NCBI GenBank assembly: GCA_019746355.1
Contig: JAIESC010000268.1
Span: forward strand, 1-17,442
From: Xanthobacteraceae bacterium
GTDB lineage: Bacteria; Pseudomonadota; Alphaproteobacteria; Rhizobiales; Xanthobacteraceae
Direction of reading: 5' to 3'
DNA: 17,442 nucleotides
Positions 7,597 through 14,266 of the stretch are shown here, in pieces. The notes beneath the pieces are model-generated. The model saw only the letters and a program-made list of their open reading frames with translations, was not told the DNA's origin and searched no databases. Positions within the stretch are counted from its first letter, which is position 1. Each line of letters starts with the position of its first letter. The position numbers and the translations under genes are program-made.

Positions 7597-8571
7597 ATGC
7601 CGCGAACCTTCAACCGCCGCTCCGCGCTCGCCGCCATCGGCCTCTCGCTCTTCGCAACATCCGTGCAGGCGCAGGACTTCCCGAGCCGGCCGATCACCAT
7701 CATGGTGGGCCTCGCCGCGGGCGGCATCACCGACATCACCGCGCGGCTTTATGCAGAAGCGGTGTCGAAGATCACCGGCCAGCGCGTCATCGTCGAGAAC
7801 AAGACCGGCGCGGGCGGCGGGGTCGCAGCCGCGGCGGTGCAGAACGCCGCACCGGACGGCTATACGCTGCTGGTGTTCTCCGGCTCGCAGCACGCCACCG
7901 TGCCGGCCGCCGGCAACGCGACCTACGAGCCGGTGAAGGGATTTGCGCCGGTCACGTTCCTGTTCAACAGCGTCGTGGTGCTCACCGTGCCGGGCGACAG
8001 CCCGGCGAAGACCATGAAGGAGCTGCACGAGCTCGGCCGCAAGAAACAGGGCGGCCTCACCTTCGGCACGCCGGGGCTCGGCTCGCCGTCGCATCTGCTC
8101 GGCGCCAAGATTTTGCTCGCCGACAAGGTGCCGTTCGAGACCGCACATTACCGCGGCGGCTCGCCGATGATGGCCGACCTGATCACCGGCCGCGTCGACT
8201 TCAGCTGGCCGACGCTGTCGACCTCGCGCGGCTATCTGGCCGATGGCAAGCTGCGGGCGCTGGCGCTCGACGCCGACAAACGCTGGGACCGCTTGCTGGA
8301 CGTGCCGACCCTCGACGAGCTGGGCTACGGCACACAGAAGGTCGCGAGCTGGTTTGCCCTCGCCGCGCCAGCCGGAACGCCGCCCGCCGTGGTCGGCAAG
8401 CTCAACGAGATTTTCATCAAGGCCTCGCAGGACCCGGAGCTCAAGCGGCGGACGGAGGAGAACGGGACGCCGCTCGCCACCAGCACGCCGCAGCACATGG
8501 GCAAGGCGATGGAGGAGGAATGGCAGACCATGCAGCAGCTCGCGAAGGTGCTGAACCTGAAGCCGCAATGA
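7597..8571 (+). CDS. Bug/TctC-family substrate-binding protein, copy 2
   Basis: A 324-residue periplasmic receptor of the Bug (TctC) family. A signal peptide of about 25 residues (MPRTFNRRSALAAIGLSLF at the start, cleavage near VQA-QDF) has a twin-arginine-like RR but otherwise looks like a Sec signal. Family blocks follow: PITIMVGLAAGGITDITAR, VENKTGAGGG, PDGYTLLV and HYRGGSPMMADL. The ATG is preceded by GGGAGGA at a 6-base spacing. No TctA or TctB gene lies nearby. Together with the MetE-like gene 53 bp downstream it repeats the gene order seen at 2274-96. The two Bug proteins are clearly diverged, so this is either an old duplication or separate recruitment of the same gene pairing. Confidence 0.92.
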   Translation: MPRTFNRRSALAAIGLSLFATSVQAQDFPSRPITIMVGLAAGGITDITARLYAEAVSKITGQRVIVENKTGAGGGVAAAAVQNAAPDGYTLLVFSGSQHATVPAAGNATYEPVKGFAPVTFLFNSVVVLTVPGDSPAKTMKELHELGRKKQGGLTFGTPGLGSPSHLLGAKILLADKVPFETAHYRGGSPMMADLITGRVDFSWPTLSTSRGYLADGKLRALALDADKRWDRLLDVPTLDELGYGTQKVASWFALAAPAGTPPAVVGKLNEIFIKASQDPELKRRTEENGTPLATSTPQHMGKAMEEEWQTMQQLAKVLNLKPQ

Positions 8572-8583
8572 CAGCTCGCATGG

Positions 8584-8630
8584 AATTGTGTGATCTGGAA
8601 ATTGTGTGATTTGGAAATGGCGTGATGAAG
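8584..8630 (+). repeat. 16-bp tandem repeat spanning the start of the MetE-like gene
   Basis: AATTGTGTGATCTGGA (8584-8599) is followed directly by AATTGTGTGATTTGGA (8600-8615). A third, decayed unit, AATGGCGTGATG, runs from 8616, and its GTG-ATG holds the start codon of the next gene. The array fills most of the 53-bp gap between the Bug and MetE-like genes. Confidence 0.7.
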
Positions 8631-9764
8631 CGAAGCAGCAGCACGAAGATCCTCACCACCCATGTCGGCAGCCTGCCGCGGCCGGACGGCACCGACCGCG
8701 CCGGCAACGAGGACGACGCAACGATCCGCGAGATGGTCAAGGGCGTGGTGGCGCGGCAGCGCGACGTCGGCATCGATGTGATCAACGAGGGCGAATACAC
8801 CAAGGGCGGCGACTGGCTCTCCTATGTCGACAACCGCTTCGGCGGCTTCGAGGCGCGGCCGCCCGCGGGCGGCACGCCGGTGATCCTGCAAGGCAAGGAC
8901 CGCGAGGAGTTCGCCGACTTCTACCGCTACGCCACGCAGCGCGGCTCGCTGTTCTACGAACCTGCGGGCCAGATCAAGCAGGCGCGGCCGCACTGGGTCG
9001 CGACCGCGCCGGTCACCTATCGCGGCGGCGAGGCGCTGAAAAAGGAGATCGACATCTTCCGATCGGTCGTTGGGCCGGACAGCGAGGCGTTCATCACCAC
9101 CACCGCGCCGGCGAGCCTCGAGCCCTATCGCCGCAACGAGTATTACAAGACGCAGGAGGAGTTCATCTTCGCGCTCGCCGAGGCGATGCGGACCGAGTAC
9201 CGGACCATCGTCGAGGCGGGCTTCATCCTGCAGATCGACGACGCCTGGCTGGTGGCGCTCTGGGACCGCATCGGCATCGCCATGGGGCTCGATGCCTTCC
9301 GCAGGTACTGCGAGATGCGGATCGACGCGCTGAACCACGCGCTGCGCGATCTGCCGGAGGACCGCATCCGCTATCACCTGTGCTGGGGAAGCTGGCATGG
9401 GCCGCACGCCCACGACATCGAGCTCGAGAAGATCGTCGACCTGATGCTCAAGGTGCGGGCGCAGGGCTATCTGATCGAGGCGGCAAACGCACGGCACGAG
9501 CACGAATACGCGGTCTGGGAGCGGGTGAAGCTGCCGGCGGGGAAAATCCTGATCCCCGGCATGGTCTCGCATGCCACCGATGGCATCGAGCATCCGGAGC
9601 TGGTGGCGCAGCGCATCCGCCGCTTTGCCAGGATCGTCGGTCCGGAGAACGTGATCGCCGGCACCGACTGCGGCTTTGGCGGCCGCACCCATCCGCAGAT
9701 CGCCTGGGCCAAGCTGCAAGCGCTGGCGCAGGGCGCGGCGCTCGCCGGAAAAGCGGGGCTCTGA
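8625..9764 (+). CDS. MetE-like (cobalamin-independent methionine synthase C-terminal family) protein, copy 2
   Basis: A 379-residue paralogue of the 96-1277 product, again only the catalytic half of MetE. The opening is TTHVGSLPRPDGT, typical for the family. Zinc ligands fall at H251, C253 (YHLCWGSWHGPH), E285 and C349 (AGTDCGFGG), with the same spacing as in copy 1. The C-terminal third is strongly similar to copy 1; the N-terminal half is more diverged, suggesting the same chemistry on a different acceptor or donor. ATG 8625 is used; the GTG directly before it would add one residue. The ribosome-binding site is poor (GGA in the tandem repeat), so translation may depend on the upstream Bug gene. 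It is convergent with the porin-like gene, with 9 bp between the two stops. Confidence 0.9.
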   Translation: MKRSSSTKILTTHVGSLPRPDGTDRAGNEDDATIREMVKGVVARQRDVGIDVINEGEYTKGGDWLSYVDNRFGGFEARPPAGGTPVILQGKDREEFADFYRYATQRGSLFYEPAGQIKQARPHWVATAPVTYRGGEALKKEIDIFRSVVGPDSEAFITTTAPASLEPYRRNEYYKTQEEFIFALAEAMRTEYRTIVEAGFILQIDDAWLVALWDRIGIAMGLDAFRRYCEMRIDALNHALRDLPEDRIRYHLCWGSWHGPHAHDIELEKIVDLMLKVRAQGYLIEAANARHEHEYAVWERVKLPAGKILIPGMVSHATDGIEHPELVAQRIRRFARIVGPENVIAGTDCGFGGRTHPQIAWAKLQALAQGAALAGKAGL

Positions 9765-9773
9765 CCCCTCCTC

Positions 9774-10652
9774 TCAGGGCTTGTTGAGGCTCGCAGCGAA
9801 CGAAATCTTGCCGACGATCGACGCGCTGCACCAGTTGGAGCGGAGCCCCAGCGGGTTGGCCGCCGACGGCGCGCCGCCCGGCGTCGCGCCGGTGTCGCCG
9901 GTCACAACGAAGCACTCCTCCTTGGACAGGTTGGAGTCGTAGTAGCGCAGGTCGAAGGTGACGTGCTTGTAAACAAGACCCGCGCCGATGTTCCACGCCC
10001 AGAAATCCGGAACGTCGACGCCGCGGTCGTTGATGCCGAAGCGATGATGACCGAGCTCGCCGCTCGCATAGGCAAGCCAGCCGGGCAGCGGCGTGACCGG
10101 AGTCTTGACGATTGCCGTGCCCGACAGCCAGGTCTCGCTCGCCCCCGAATTGATGAAGTCCGGCGCGTAGGCGGCGTGGCCGATCAGCACGAGGTTGTCG
10201 TTGACGGCCCAGACCGGGCGCGCCTGGACTTCCCAGTAGTCGAAGCGGCTGCTGATGCTGGTCAGGGGGATCACGCTGTTCGGGAAGTGGTAGTAGTTGG
10301 CGCGGACCTCGAACACGACGGGCCCGACCGGACGCCGGTAGCCCGCGTAGAAGTCGAGCGCGACGGGCGAGTCGAACGGAATGTCGAGCGTCGTCGCCTG
10401 CAGGCCGACGTAAAGGCCGTCATAGACCGGACGGATATAGAGCGTGCCCGAGGGACGCCGGTTGGAGACGCTGAAGCCGCGATAGTTGAAGTCGTTGGTG
10501 GCGGATCCGCCGTACTCCAGATCCCACTTATCGGCGAACGGTTTTGGCGGCGATGCCGGCGGCGCTTTCGCCGGAGGCGCTCCATCTGCCGCCAGCGCAT
10601 GCGATGCCGAAACAATGAGCGCAACAAGCCCGCAGACTACGCCCCGCCCCAT
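9774..10652 (-). CDS. TorF family putative porin (outer-membrane beta-barrel)
   Basis: A 292-residue exported protein. A signal peptide ends near residue 21 (ASHALA-A), followed by an Ala/Pro linker (about 22-38). The rest is alternating polar and aromatic strands typical of a small outer-membrane barrel, with no long hydrophobic helices. The blocks WDLEYGGSATNDFNYRGFS, RPSGTLYIRPVYDGLYVG, LDFYAGYRRPVGPVVFEV and DLRYYDSNLS match what I know of the TorF/TIGR02001 putative porin family, whose function is poorly known. Two cysteines in the last third (near residues 243 and 274) could form a loop disulfide. The ATG has GGGGGGAGG shortly upstream. It could admit the substrates bound by the periplasmic receptors nearby, but that is inference from proximity. 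Confidence 0.8.
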   Translation of the reverse strand: MGRGVVCGLVALIVSASHALAADGAPPAKAPPASPPKPFADKWDLEYGGSATNDFNYRGFSVSNRRPSGTLYIRPVYDGLYVGLQATTLDIPFDSPVALDFYAGYRRPVGPVVFEVRANYYHFPNSVIPLTSISSRFDYWEVQARPVWAVNDNLVLIGHAAYAPDFINSGASETWLSGTAIVKTPVTPLPGWLAYASGELGHHRFGINDRGVDVPDFWAWNIGAGLVYKHVTFDLRYYDSNLSKEECFVVTGDTGATPGGAPSAANPLGLRSNWCSASIVGKISFAASLNKP

Positions 10653-10817
10653 GCCCCTCCCCCCGACCTTGCCGAGAGTAGAGAAGATGGAGGCGCAGGG
10701 AAACGGGATTCGCGCCGCCGGATGGCGCGATCGCGGTGCGAGGGCCGGCGCGGCGGCTTGCGCTGACCACCCGCCATAGCCCGCGCGGTGGGCCGCCGGA
10801 GCATCGGTGCGGGCCGC

Positions 10818-10872
10818 TGTGACTTTTCACACTCCGCGGCGGCGCCTTGGGCCCGCGTGTGACGTTTCACAC
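10818..10872. promoter_or_regulatory. Pair of operator-like palindromes in a divergent intergenic region
   Basis: The 296-base gap between the porin-like gene (minus) and the small ORF at 10949 (plus) holds two related palindromes: TGTGA-CTTT-TCACA (10818-10831) and GTGTGA-CGTT-TCACAC (10857-10872). Their centres are 40 bp apart, close to four helical turns, as expected for paired binding of a dimeric regulator. The 4-base spacer is shorter than the 6 bases of classical CRP sites, so I do not assign CRP. I see no other gene in the gap. Confidence 0.5.
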
Positions 10873-10948
10873 TTCAGTCCCGGCGCCCCGCGCGTACCGT
10901 ACGGGCCAACGAAGGGCGGTTCCTTCGGGCGGCAACGGGGGCACTCCA

Positions 10949-11245
10949 ATGTCACACACGATCTTCAGGACCAGCCAGGACCTCACGGCCCTGCATTTCG
11001 ACGTCTCCGGCCATTGCTACCGCGCGCTGGCGAGCGAAGGGAGCGGCCAGCGCGCGCACCATTGGTGGCCGCGCCGGACCCTCGTGCCGCAATCGCTCCA
11101 CTCGGCGGCGCGGCACGCCGAGCAATCTGCCCATGGCCGGGCGCCGCAGAGCCTGCGCGAACAGGGCAAGCCCGGCACGTTGCTCCCGTTCCTTTCCCTG
11201 CTGCTCGGCATCGCCGTTTCGGCCGATGTGGGTCGCGCCAGCTAA
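10949..11245 (+). CDS. Small hypothetical protein containing an embedded repeat copy
   Basis: A 98-codon ORF starting MSHTIFRTSQDLTALHFDVS and ending with a hydrophobic stretch (LLPFLSLLLGIAVSA) and DVGRAS. No family is recognised. Support for a real gene: a G-rich stretch before the ATG, paired palindromes upstream and a strong intrinsic terminator 40 bases after the stop. Against: codons from about residue 25 to 55 are a diverged copy of the 94-bp repeat found in tandem downstream, so part of the protein is repeat-derived. The original gene may have been shorter, with the repeat inserted into it, or the transcript may be non-coding. Confidence 0.4.
   Translation: MSHTIFRTSQDLTALHFDVSGHCYRALASEGSGQRAHHWWPRRTLVPQSLHSAARHAEQSAHGRAPQSLREQGKPGTLLPFLSLLLGIAVSADVGRAS
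11023..11114. repeat. Diverged single copy of the 94-bp repeat
   Basis: This stretch aligns along its length with the units at 11341-11625. It shares GCTGGCGAGCGAAG, GAGCGGCCAGCGCG, CCGCGCCGGACCCTCGTG and CGCTCCACTCGGCGGCGCGG, with a handful of substitutions and one missing base near 11060. It lies inside the small ORF and so contributes residues to it. Confidence 0.75.
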
Positions 11246-11285
11246 GGCCCATACCGGTCAACGAATTTCAGCACGTAAACATTTG

Positions 11286-11318
11286 GTCCCGGCCGCTTCT
11301 GGCGGCCGGGACTGTTTT
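11286..11318 (+). terminator. Strong intrinsic terminator
   Basis: GTCCCGGCCGC (11286-11296) and GCGGCCGGGAC (11302-11312) form a perfect 11-bp stem around a TTCTG loop, followed by TGTTTT. This is the clearest rho-independent terminator in the window. It would end transcripts from the small ORF at 10949-11245 and isolate the downstream repeats. Confidence 0.85.
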
Positions 11319-11340
11319 AAGGGGTGGCCTTTGCGCATCT

Positions 11341-11640
11341 GCGCGGCTCGCGCTGGCGAGCGAAGCGAGCGGCCAGCGCGAGCACCTGGTAATGGCCGCG
11401 CCGGACCCTCGTGTCGCTAACGCTCCACTCGGCGGCGCGGCTCGCGCTGGCGAGCGAAGCGAGCGGCCAGCGCGAGCGCCTGGTAATGGCCGCGCCGGAC
11501 CCTCGTGTCGCTAACGCTCCACTCGGCGGCGCGGCTCGCGCTGGCGAACGAAGTGAGCGGCCAGCGCGAGCACCTGATAATGGCCGCGCCGGCCCCTCGT
11601 GTCGCTGCTAACGTTCCACTCGGCGGCGCGGCCGCGCTAT
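11341..11640. repeat. Three tandem 94-97-bp repeats plus a partial fourth
   Basis: Units begin at 11341, 11435 and 11529 (each GCGCGGCTCGCGCTGG), with a partial unit from 11626. The first two differ by one base; the third has about five substitutions and a 3-base insertion. Each unit holds two inverted repeats: GCGCTGGC with GCCAGCGC, and GCCGCGCC with GGCGCGGC. A period of 94 is not a multiple of three, so the same peptide (ALASEASGQRE) appears in different frames, which argues against coding. This array fills most of the 427 bases between the small ORF and the dienelactone hydrolase gene. The rest is the terminator above and the hydrolase leader. Confidence 0.9.
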
Positions 11641-11672
11641 CATCGGACTCGTATCAGAGACAGGAGGACGCG

Positions 11673-12401
11673 ATGGCCGAGAAGAAAGTGCCCTATCAGG
11701 TCAACGGCAGATCATTCGAGGGCATGATCATCTACGACGACAGCGTGAAAACGAAACGCCCGGCGATCTTCGTGCAGCCCGACTGGAAGGGCGTCTGCGC
11801 CGACACCATCGCCCAGGCGAAGACCGCTGCGGGCAAGGACTACGTCATGCTGATGGCCGACATGTTCGGCGCAGGCTACGGCGACAAGCCGAAAACACGC
11901 GAGCAGCTCGCCGCCGGCATGAAGGCCGTGCACAACGATCTGCCCTTCACCATCGCCTGCGGCGGCGCCGCCTATCAGGCGCTGCTGTCCGAGGCGGACA
12001 AGCTCGGCCTCGTCGATACCAGCAAGCAAGCTGCGATCGGCTTCTGTGCCGGCGGCGGATTCGCGCTCGAGCAGGCGCGCGCCGGCGCCGACTTCAAGGC
12101 GACCATCGTGTTCCACGTCACCAATCCCAATCCCGTCGTTCCCGGTACGCCGTGCAACATCAAGGGCCGGGTGCTGGCGATCCACGGTCGCGCCGATCCG
12201 GTGACGCCCAAGCCGATGATGGATGCGCTCGAGGAGGAGCTGACCGGGGCCAAGGTCGACTGGCACATCGTCACGTTCGGCCGCGGCGTGCATTCGTTCT
12301 GCGATCCCACCGCCGACAATCCGGCGGCGACCCAATACGACGAGAAGCTCTGCCGCACGTCCTACATGCTGATGCGGGATTTCTTCGCCGAGACGCTGTG
12401 A
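11673..12401 (+). CDS. Dienelactone hydrolase family protein
   Basis: A 242-residue alpha/beta hydrolase of the dienelactone hydrolase family, the usual length for it. The Cys-Asp-His triad is visible: C125 in GFCAGGG, D175 in HGRADPVTP and H207 in GRGVHSFCDP. The conserved glutamate of classical enzymes (in the QEIFG motif) appears to be replaced by aspartate in PDWKG (about residue 37), a variant seen in broader family members, so the natural substrate may not be a dienelactone. No signal peptide is present: it is cytoplasmic. ATG 11673 has AGGAGG at a 5-base spacing. The frame is open upstream into the 94-bp repeats, but that extension is repeat-derived. A TATCAT box at 11638-11643 may be its -10 element, placing the promoter at the edge of the repeat array. 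Confidence 0.9.
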   Translation: MAEKKVPYQVNGRSFEGMIIYDDSVKTKRPAIFVQPDWKGVCADTIAQAKTAAGKDYVMLMADMFGAGYGDKPKTREQLAAGMKAVHNDLPFTIACGGAAYQALLSEADKLGLVDTSKQAAIGFCAGGGFALEQARAGADFKATIVFHVTNPNPVVPGTPCNIKGRVLAIHGRADPVTPKPMMDALEEELTGAKVDWHIVTFGRGVHSFCDPTADNPAATQYDEKLCRTSYMLMRDFFAETL

Positions 12402-12527
12402 GTACGGCTCGCGTACCAGCGCGTTCACGCGCGTCTTCGACGCGCTATGGGCGAGCCACCGGCGCGGTTATGCCGAGCGGCCCGCGCGGGCTTGTGCCGC
12501 CATCGCGCCACGACGCGTGTGCGTTAA

Positions 12528-12553
12528 GCCCGGCGGCGGGTCGGCCGCCGGGC
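12528..12553. terminator. Hairpin between convergent genes
   Basis: GCCCGGCGGC (12528-12537) and GCCGCCGGGC (12544-12553) form a perfect 10-bp stem with a 6-base loop. It lies between the stops of the hydrolase (12401) and the CBS-domain gene (12573). The minus side is followed only by TTAA, so it is probably a shared but imperfect bidirectional terminator. Confidence 0.55.
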
Positions 12554-12572
12554 AGATGGTGTCAAATCCATC

Positions 12573-12995
12573 TCAATGGTGATGCGCCGAAACGCTTTTC
12601 GCCCATGCGGACACGAGATCGCCCGGCGCCGCGTGGCCGATGTCACCCAGGCTGAGAATACCGGTCATCCGCTTGTTCTTGTTGATCACCGGCAATCTTC
12701 GGACCTTCAGTGTTTCCATATGCCGGATCGCCTTCCCAAGGTCGTCATCCTCGGCGCAGCAGTGAATGCCCTTGGTCATCACCTCCCGCGCGGTGGTGCG
12801 ATTCGCATCGAAGGCGCTCTGTGCCAATCCTTTGCAGACGATATCCCGGTCCGTCACCATACCGATCAGTTGATCGTTCTCGCCGATCGGAATGGCACCG
12901 ATGTCATGTTTGCTCATCAATTTCGCAAGTTCGATGACGGGGGTGTCCGGGCCGACCCATTCCACGCCCTTGTGCATCGCGTCTTTGACTTTCAT
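12573..12995 (-). CDS. Two-CBS-domain protein
   Basis: A 140-residue protein made almost entirely of a CBS pair (Bateman module). CBS1 spans about residues 7-60, ending GMVTDRDIV; CBS2 about 70-125, with LKVRRLPVIN and GILSLGDI. Such modules bind adenosine nucleotides and sense energy or redox state. Stand-alone two-CBS proteins of this size are common in alphaproteobacteria and usually lack a known partner. The C-terminus ends in three histidines. GGAGGT lies 5 bases before the ATG. It is convergent with the hydrolase gene and divergent from the binding-protein gene at 13209. No enzyme domain is attached, so its target cannot be named. Confidence 0.92.
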   Translation of the reverse strand: MKVKDAMHKGVEWVGPDTPVIELAKLMSKHDIGAIPIGENDQLIGMVTDRDIVCKGLAQSAFDANRTTAREVMTKGIHCCAEDDDLGKAIRHMETLKVRRLPVINKNKRMTGILSLGDIGHAAPGDLVSAWAKSVSAHHH

Positions 12996-13010
12996 GGCGG
13001 ACCTCCATTG

Positions 13011-13031
13011 CTCGAGTTGGACGCACTCGAG
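13011..13031 (-). promoter_or_regulatory. CTCGAG repeats in the CBS gene leader
   Basis: Two CTCGAG hexamers (13011-13016 and 13026-13031) are separated by nine bases, just upstream of the GGAGGT ribosome-binding site of the CBS-domain gene. They could form a small leader hairpin or a protein-binding site. The element is short, so chance is possible. Confidence 0.25.
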
Positions 13032-13113
13032 TAAACGCAGCGCCCCCCGCCTTGGGTTTCAACTATACAACATGCCGGCCGCCGCGACGCCGTTCGCGCG
13101 ACATTTTTGGTGG

Positions 13114-13143
13114 TTGTGCGGGACCGCCTCGCCTCCCTATTGT
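13114..13143 (+). promoter_or_regulatory. Candidate promoter of the NMT1-type binding-protein gene
   Basis: TTGTGC (13114-13119) and TATTGT (13138-13143) are 18 bases apart, about 65 bases before the ATG at 13209. The same hexamers, spacing and distance to the gene occur at 7502-7531 upstream of the second Bug gene. Confidence 0.4.
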
Positions 13144-13208
13144 GTTCCCAGAACAATGACGCGGCCGGCTTGCGCCATGTGCCGCAAGGCATACGGGAGG
13201 AATGGACG

Positions 13209-14246
13209 ATGCCGATGACGTTTTGCCGCCAAGTTCTGCTGCTTGCTGCAGCCGCTGTTGCAGCGGTCGCCGCCACAGGTCCGGCCGCCGCGCAAAGCTG
13301 CCCGGCGATGCGAAAGATCAATGTCGGCGTCTCGGTCGCGCCGCCCAACGTGGTTCACACCTCGCCCTATGTGGCGAAGGAGCTCGGCTTCTTCGCCAAG
13401 CGCTGCATCGACGCCAACATCATCCAGTTCGAGGGCGGCCAGTCGCAGACCTCGAACGTGGCCGCGGCGCAGGGCTCGGCGATCGTCAGCGTCAGCGACG
13501 TGTCGATCGGCCGCGGCCTCAAGGTGCAGCAGATCTGGGGCCTCGCCCCGCGCATGCCGCAGGCCTACATGGTGCCGGGCGAGATCAAGGCCGCGGCCGA
13601 TCTCAAGGGCAAACGGTTGTCGGCGACCGGCGGCGGGGTCGGCGGCTTCAACTGGCGCATGGGCCGCGCCGTGCTGAAGTCGGCCAATCTTGATGTCGGC
13701 GACGCCCAGTTCATCCCCTCGCCGACCGCGGGCCGCCTGCCCGGCCTGGTCGCAGGCCAGATTGACGGCGTGGCGCTGCACCCGGAGGACGTGTTCCTCG
13801 CCAGGCAGCAGAAGCCGAGCCTGCACACGCTGGTGCAGCTTGTCGAGCTGATGCCGCTCTACATGTTCAACGCCTACGGCGCCTCGACCGAATGGATCGC
13901 GCGCGACCGGGCGCTGCTGCGCGACACGGTGGCGGCGATGATCGAGGCCAACCGCGCGATCTACCGCGAGAAGGACAAGGTCGTGCCGGTCATCGTCGAG
14001 GCAACCAAGAAGCCCAAGGACGCGGTCGAGTTCGCGATCGACAGCAACATCAAGAACTGCGTGTGGTCGGTGAACACCGGCTTCGACCCCAAGCGTACGC
14101 AATGGACAATCGACAACAGCGTCGCCAACGGCGACATCGAGGAGGCGAAGAAGCCCTCGGTGGAGCAGGTTTCCAACATCAAGCTCGCCGAAGAGGCGAT
14201 GGAATTGGCCGGCGGACGGGTGACGATCGGCAAGTGTACGGAATAG
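13209..14246 (+). CDS. ABC transporter substrate-binding protein (NMT1/SsuA-like)
   Basis: A 345-residue periplasmic binding protein of the NMT1/SsuA/TauA class. The signal peptide covers about residues 1-28 (AATGPAAA-QS). The mature part begins with a KINVGVSVAPPNVVHTSPYV strand and loop, followed by KELGFFAKRCID, a hallmark of this class (the -YVAKELGFF- type). DLKGKRLSATGGGVGG is a conserved ligand-cleft segment. GGAGG lies 8 bases before ATG 13209; a second in-frame ATG two codons later is possible. No ABC ATPase or permease is adjacent. The pair at 4348-6005 belongs to the matching class and lacks a binding protein, so they may work together, though this is inference. The stop is only 20 bp before the Imm11-like gene. 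Confidence 0.9.
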   Translation: MPMTFCRQVLLLAAAAVAAVAATGPAAAQSCPAMRKINVGVSVAPPNVVHTSPYVAKELGFFAKRCIDANIIQFEGGQSQTSNVAAAQGSAIVSVSDVSIGRGLKVQQIWGLAPRMPQAYMVPGEIKAAADLKGKRLSATGGGVGGFNWRMGRAVLKSANLDVGDAQFIPSPTAGRLPGLVAGQIDGVALHPEDVFLARQQKPSLHTLVQLVELMPLYMFNAYGASTEWIARDRALLRDTVAAMIEANRAIYREKDKVVPVIVEATKKPKDAVEFAIDSNIKNCVWSVNTGFDPKRTQWTIDNSVANGDIEEAKKPSVEQVSNIKLAEEAMELAGGRVTIGKCTE

Positions 14247-14266
14247 CCGTTGTCGTGGCGGCATCG

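Noticed and set aside
8606..9787. 393-codon plus-strand frame overlapping the second MetE-like gene
   Set aside because: It is an Arg/Ala-rich out-of-frame translation of the MetE-like gene.
10818..10831. CRP binding site
   Set aside because: The arms TGTGA and TCACA match, but the spacer is 4 bases instead of 6, so a classical CRP site is not supported.
11341..11640. CRISPR-like array
   Set aside because: The units are contiguous 94-97-bp repeats with no distinct spacers, and no cas genes are present.
11505..11672. In-frame upstream extension of the dienelactone hydrolase
   Set aside because: The extra residues come from the 94-bp repeats, and the ATG at 11673 has an ideal AGGAGG site and a normal family N-terminus.
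13892..14266. Upstream extension of the Imm11-like frame over the binding-protein gene
   Set aside because: It overlaps a well-supported gene in another frame and shows no homology to either Imm11 half.
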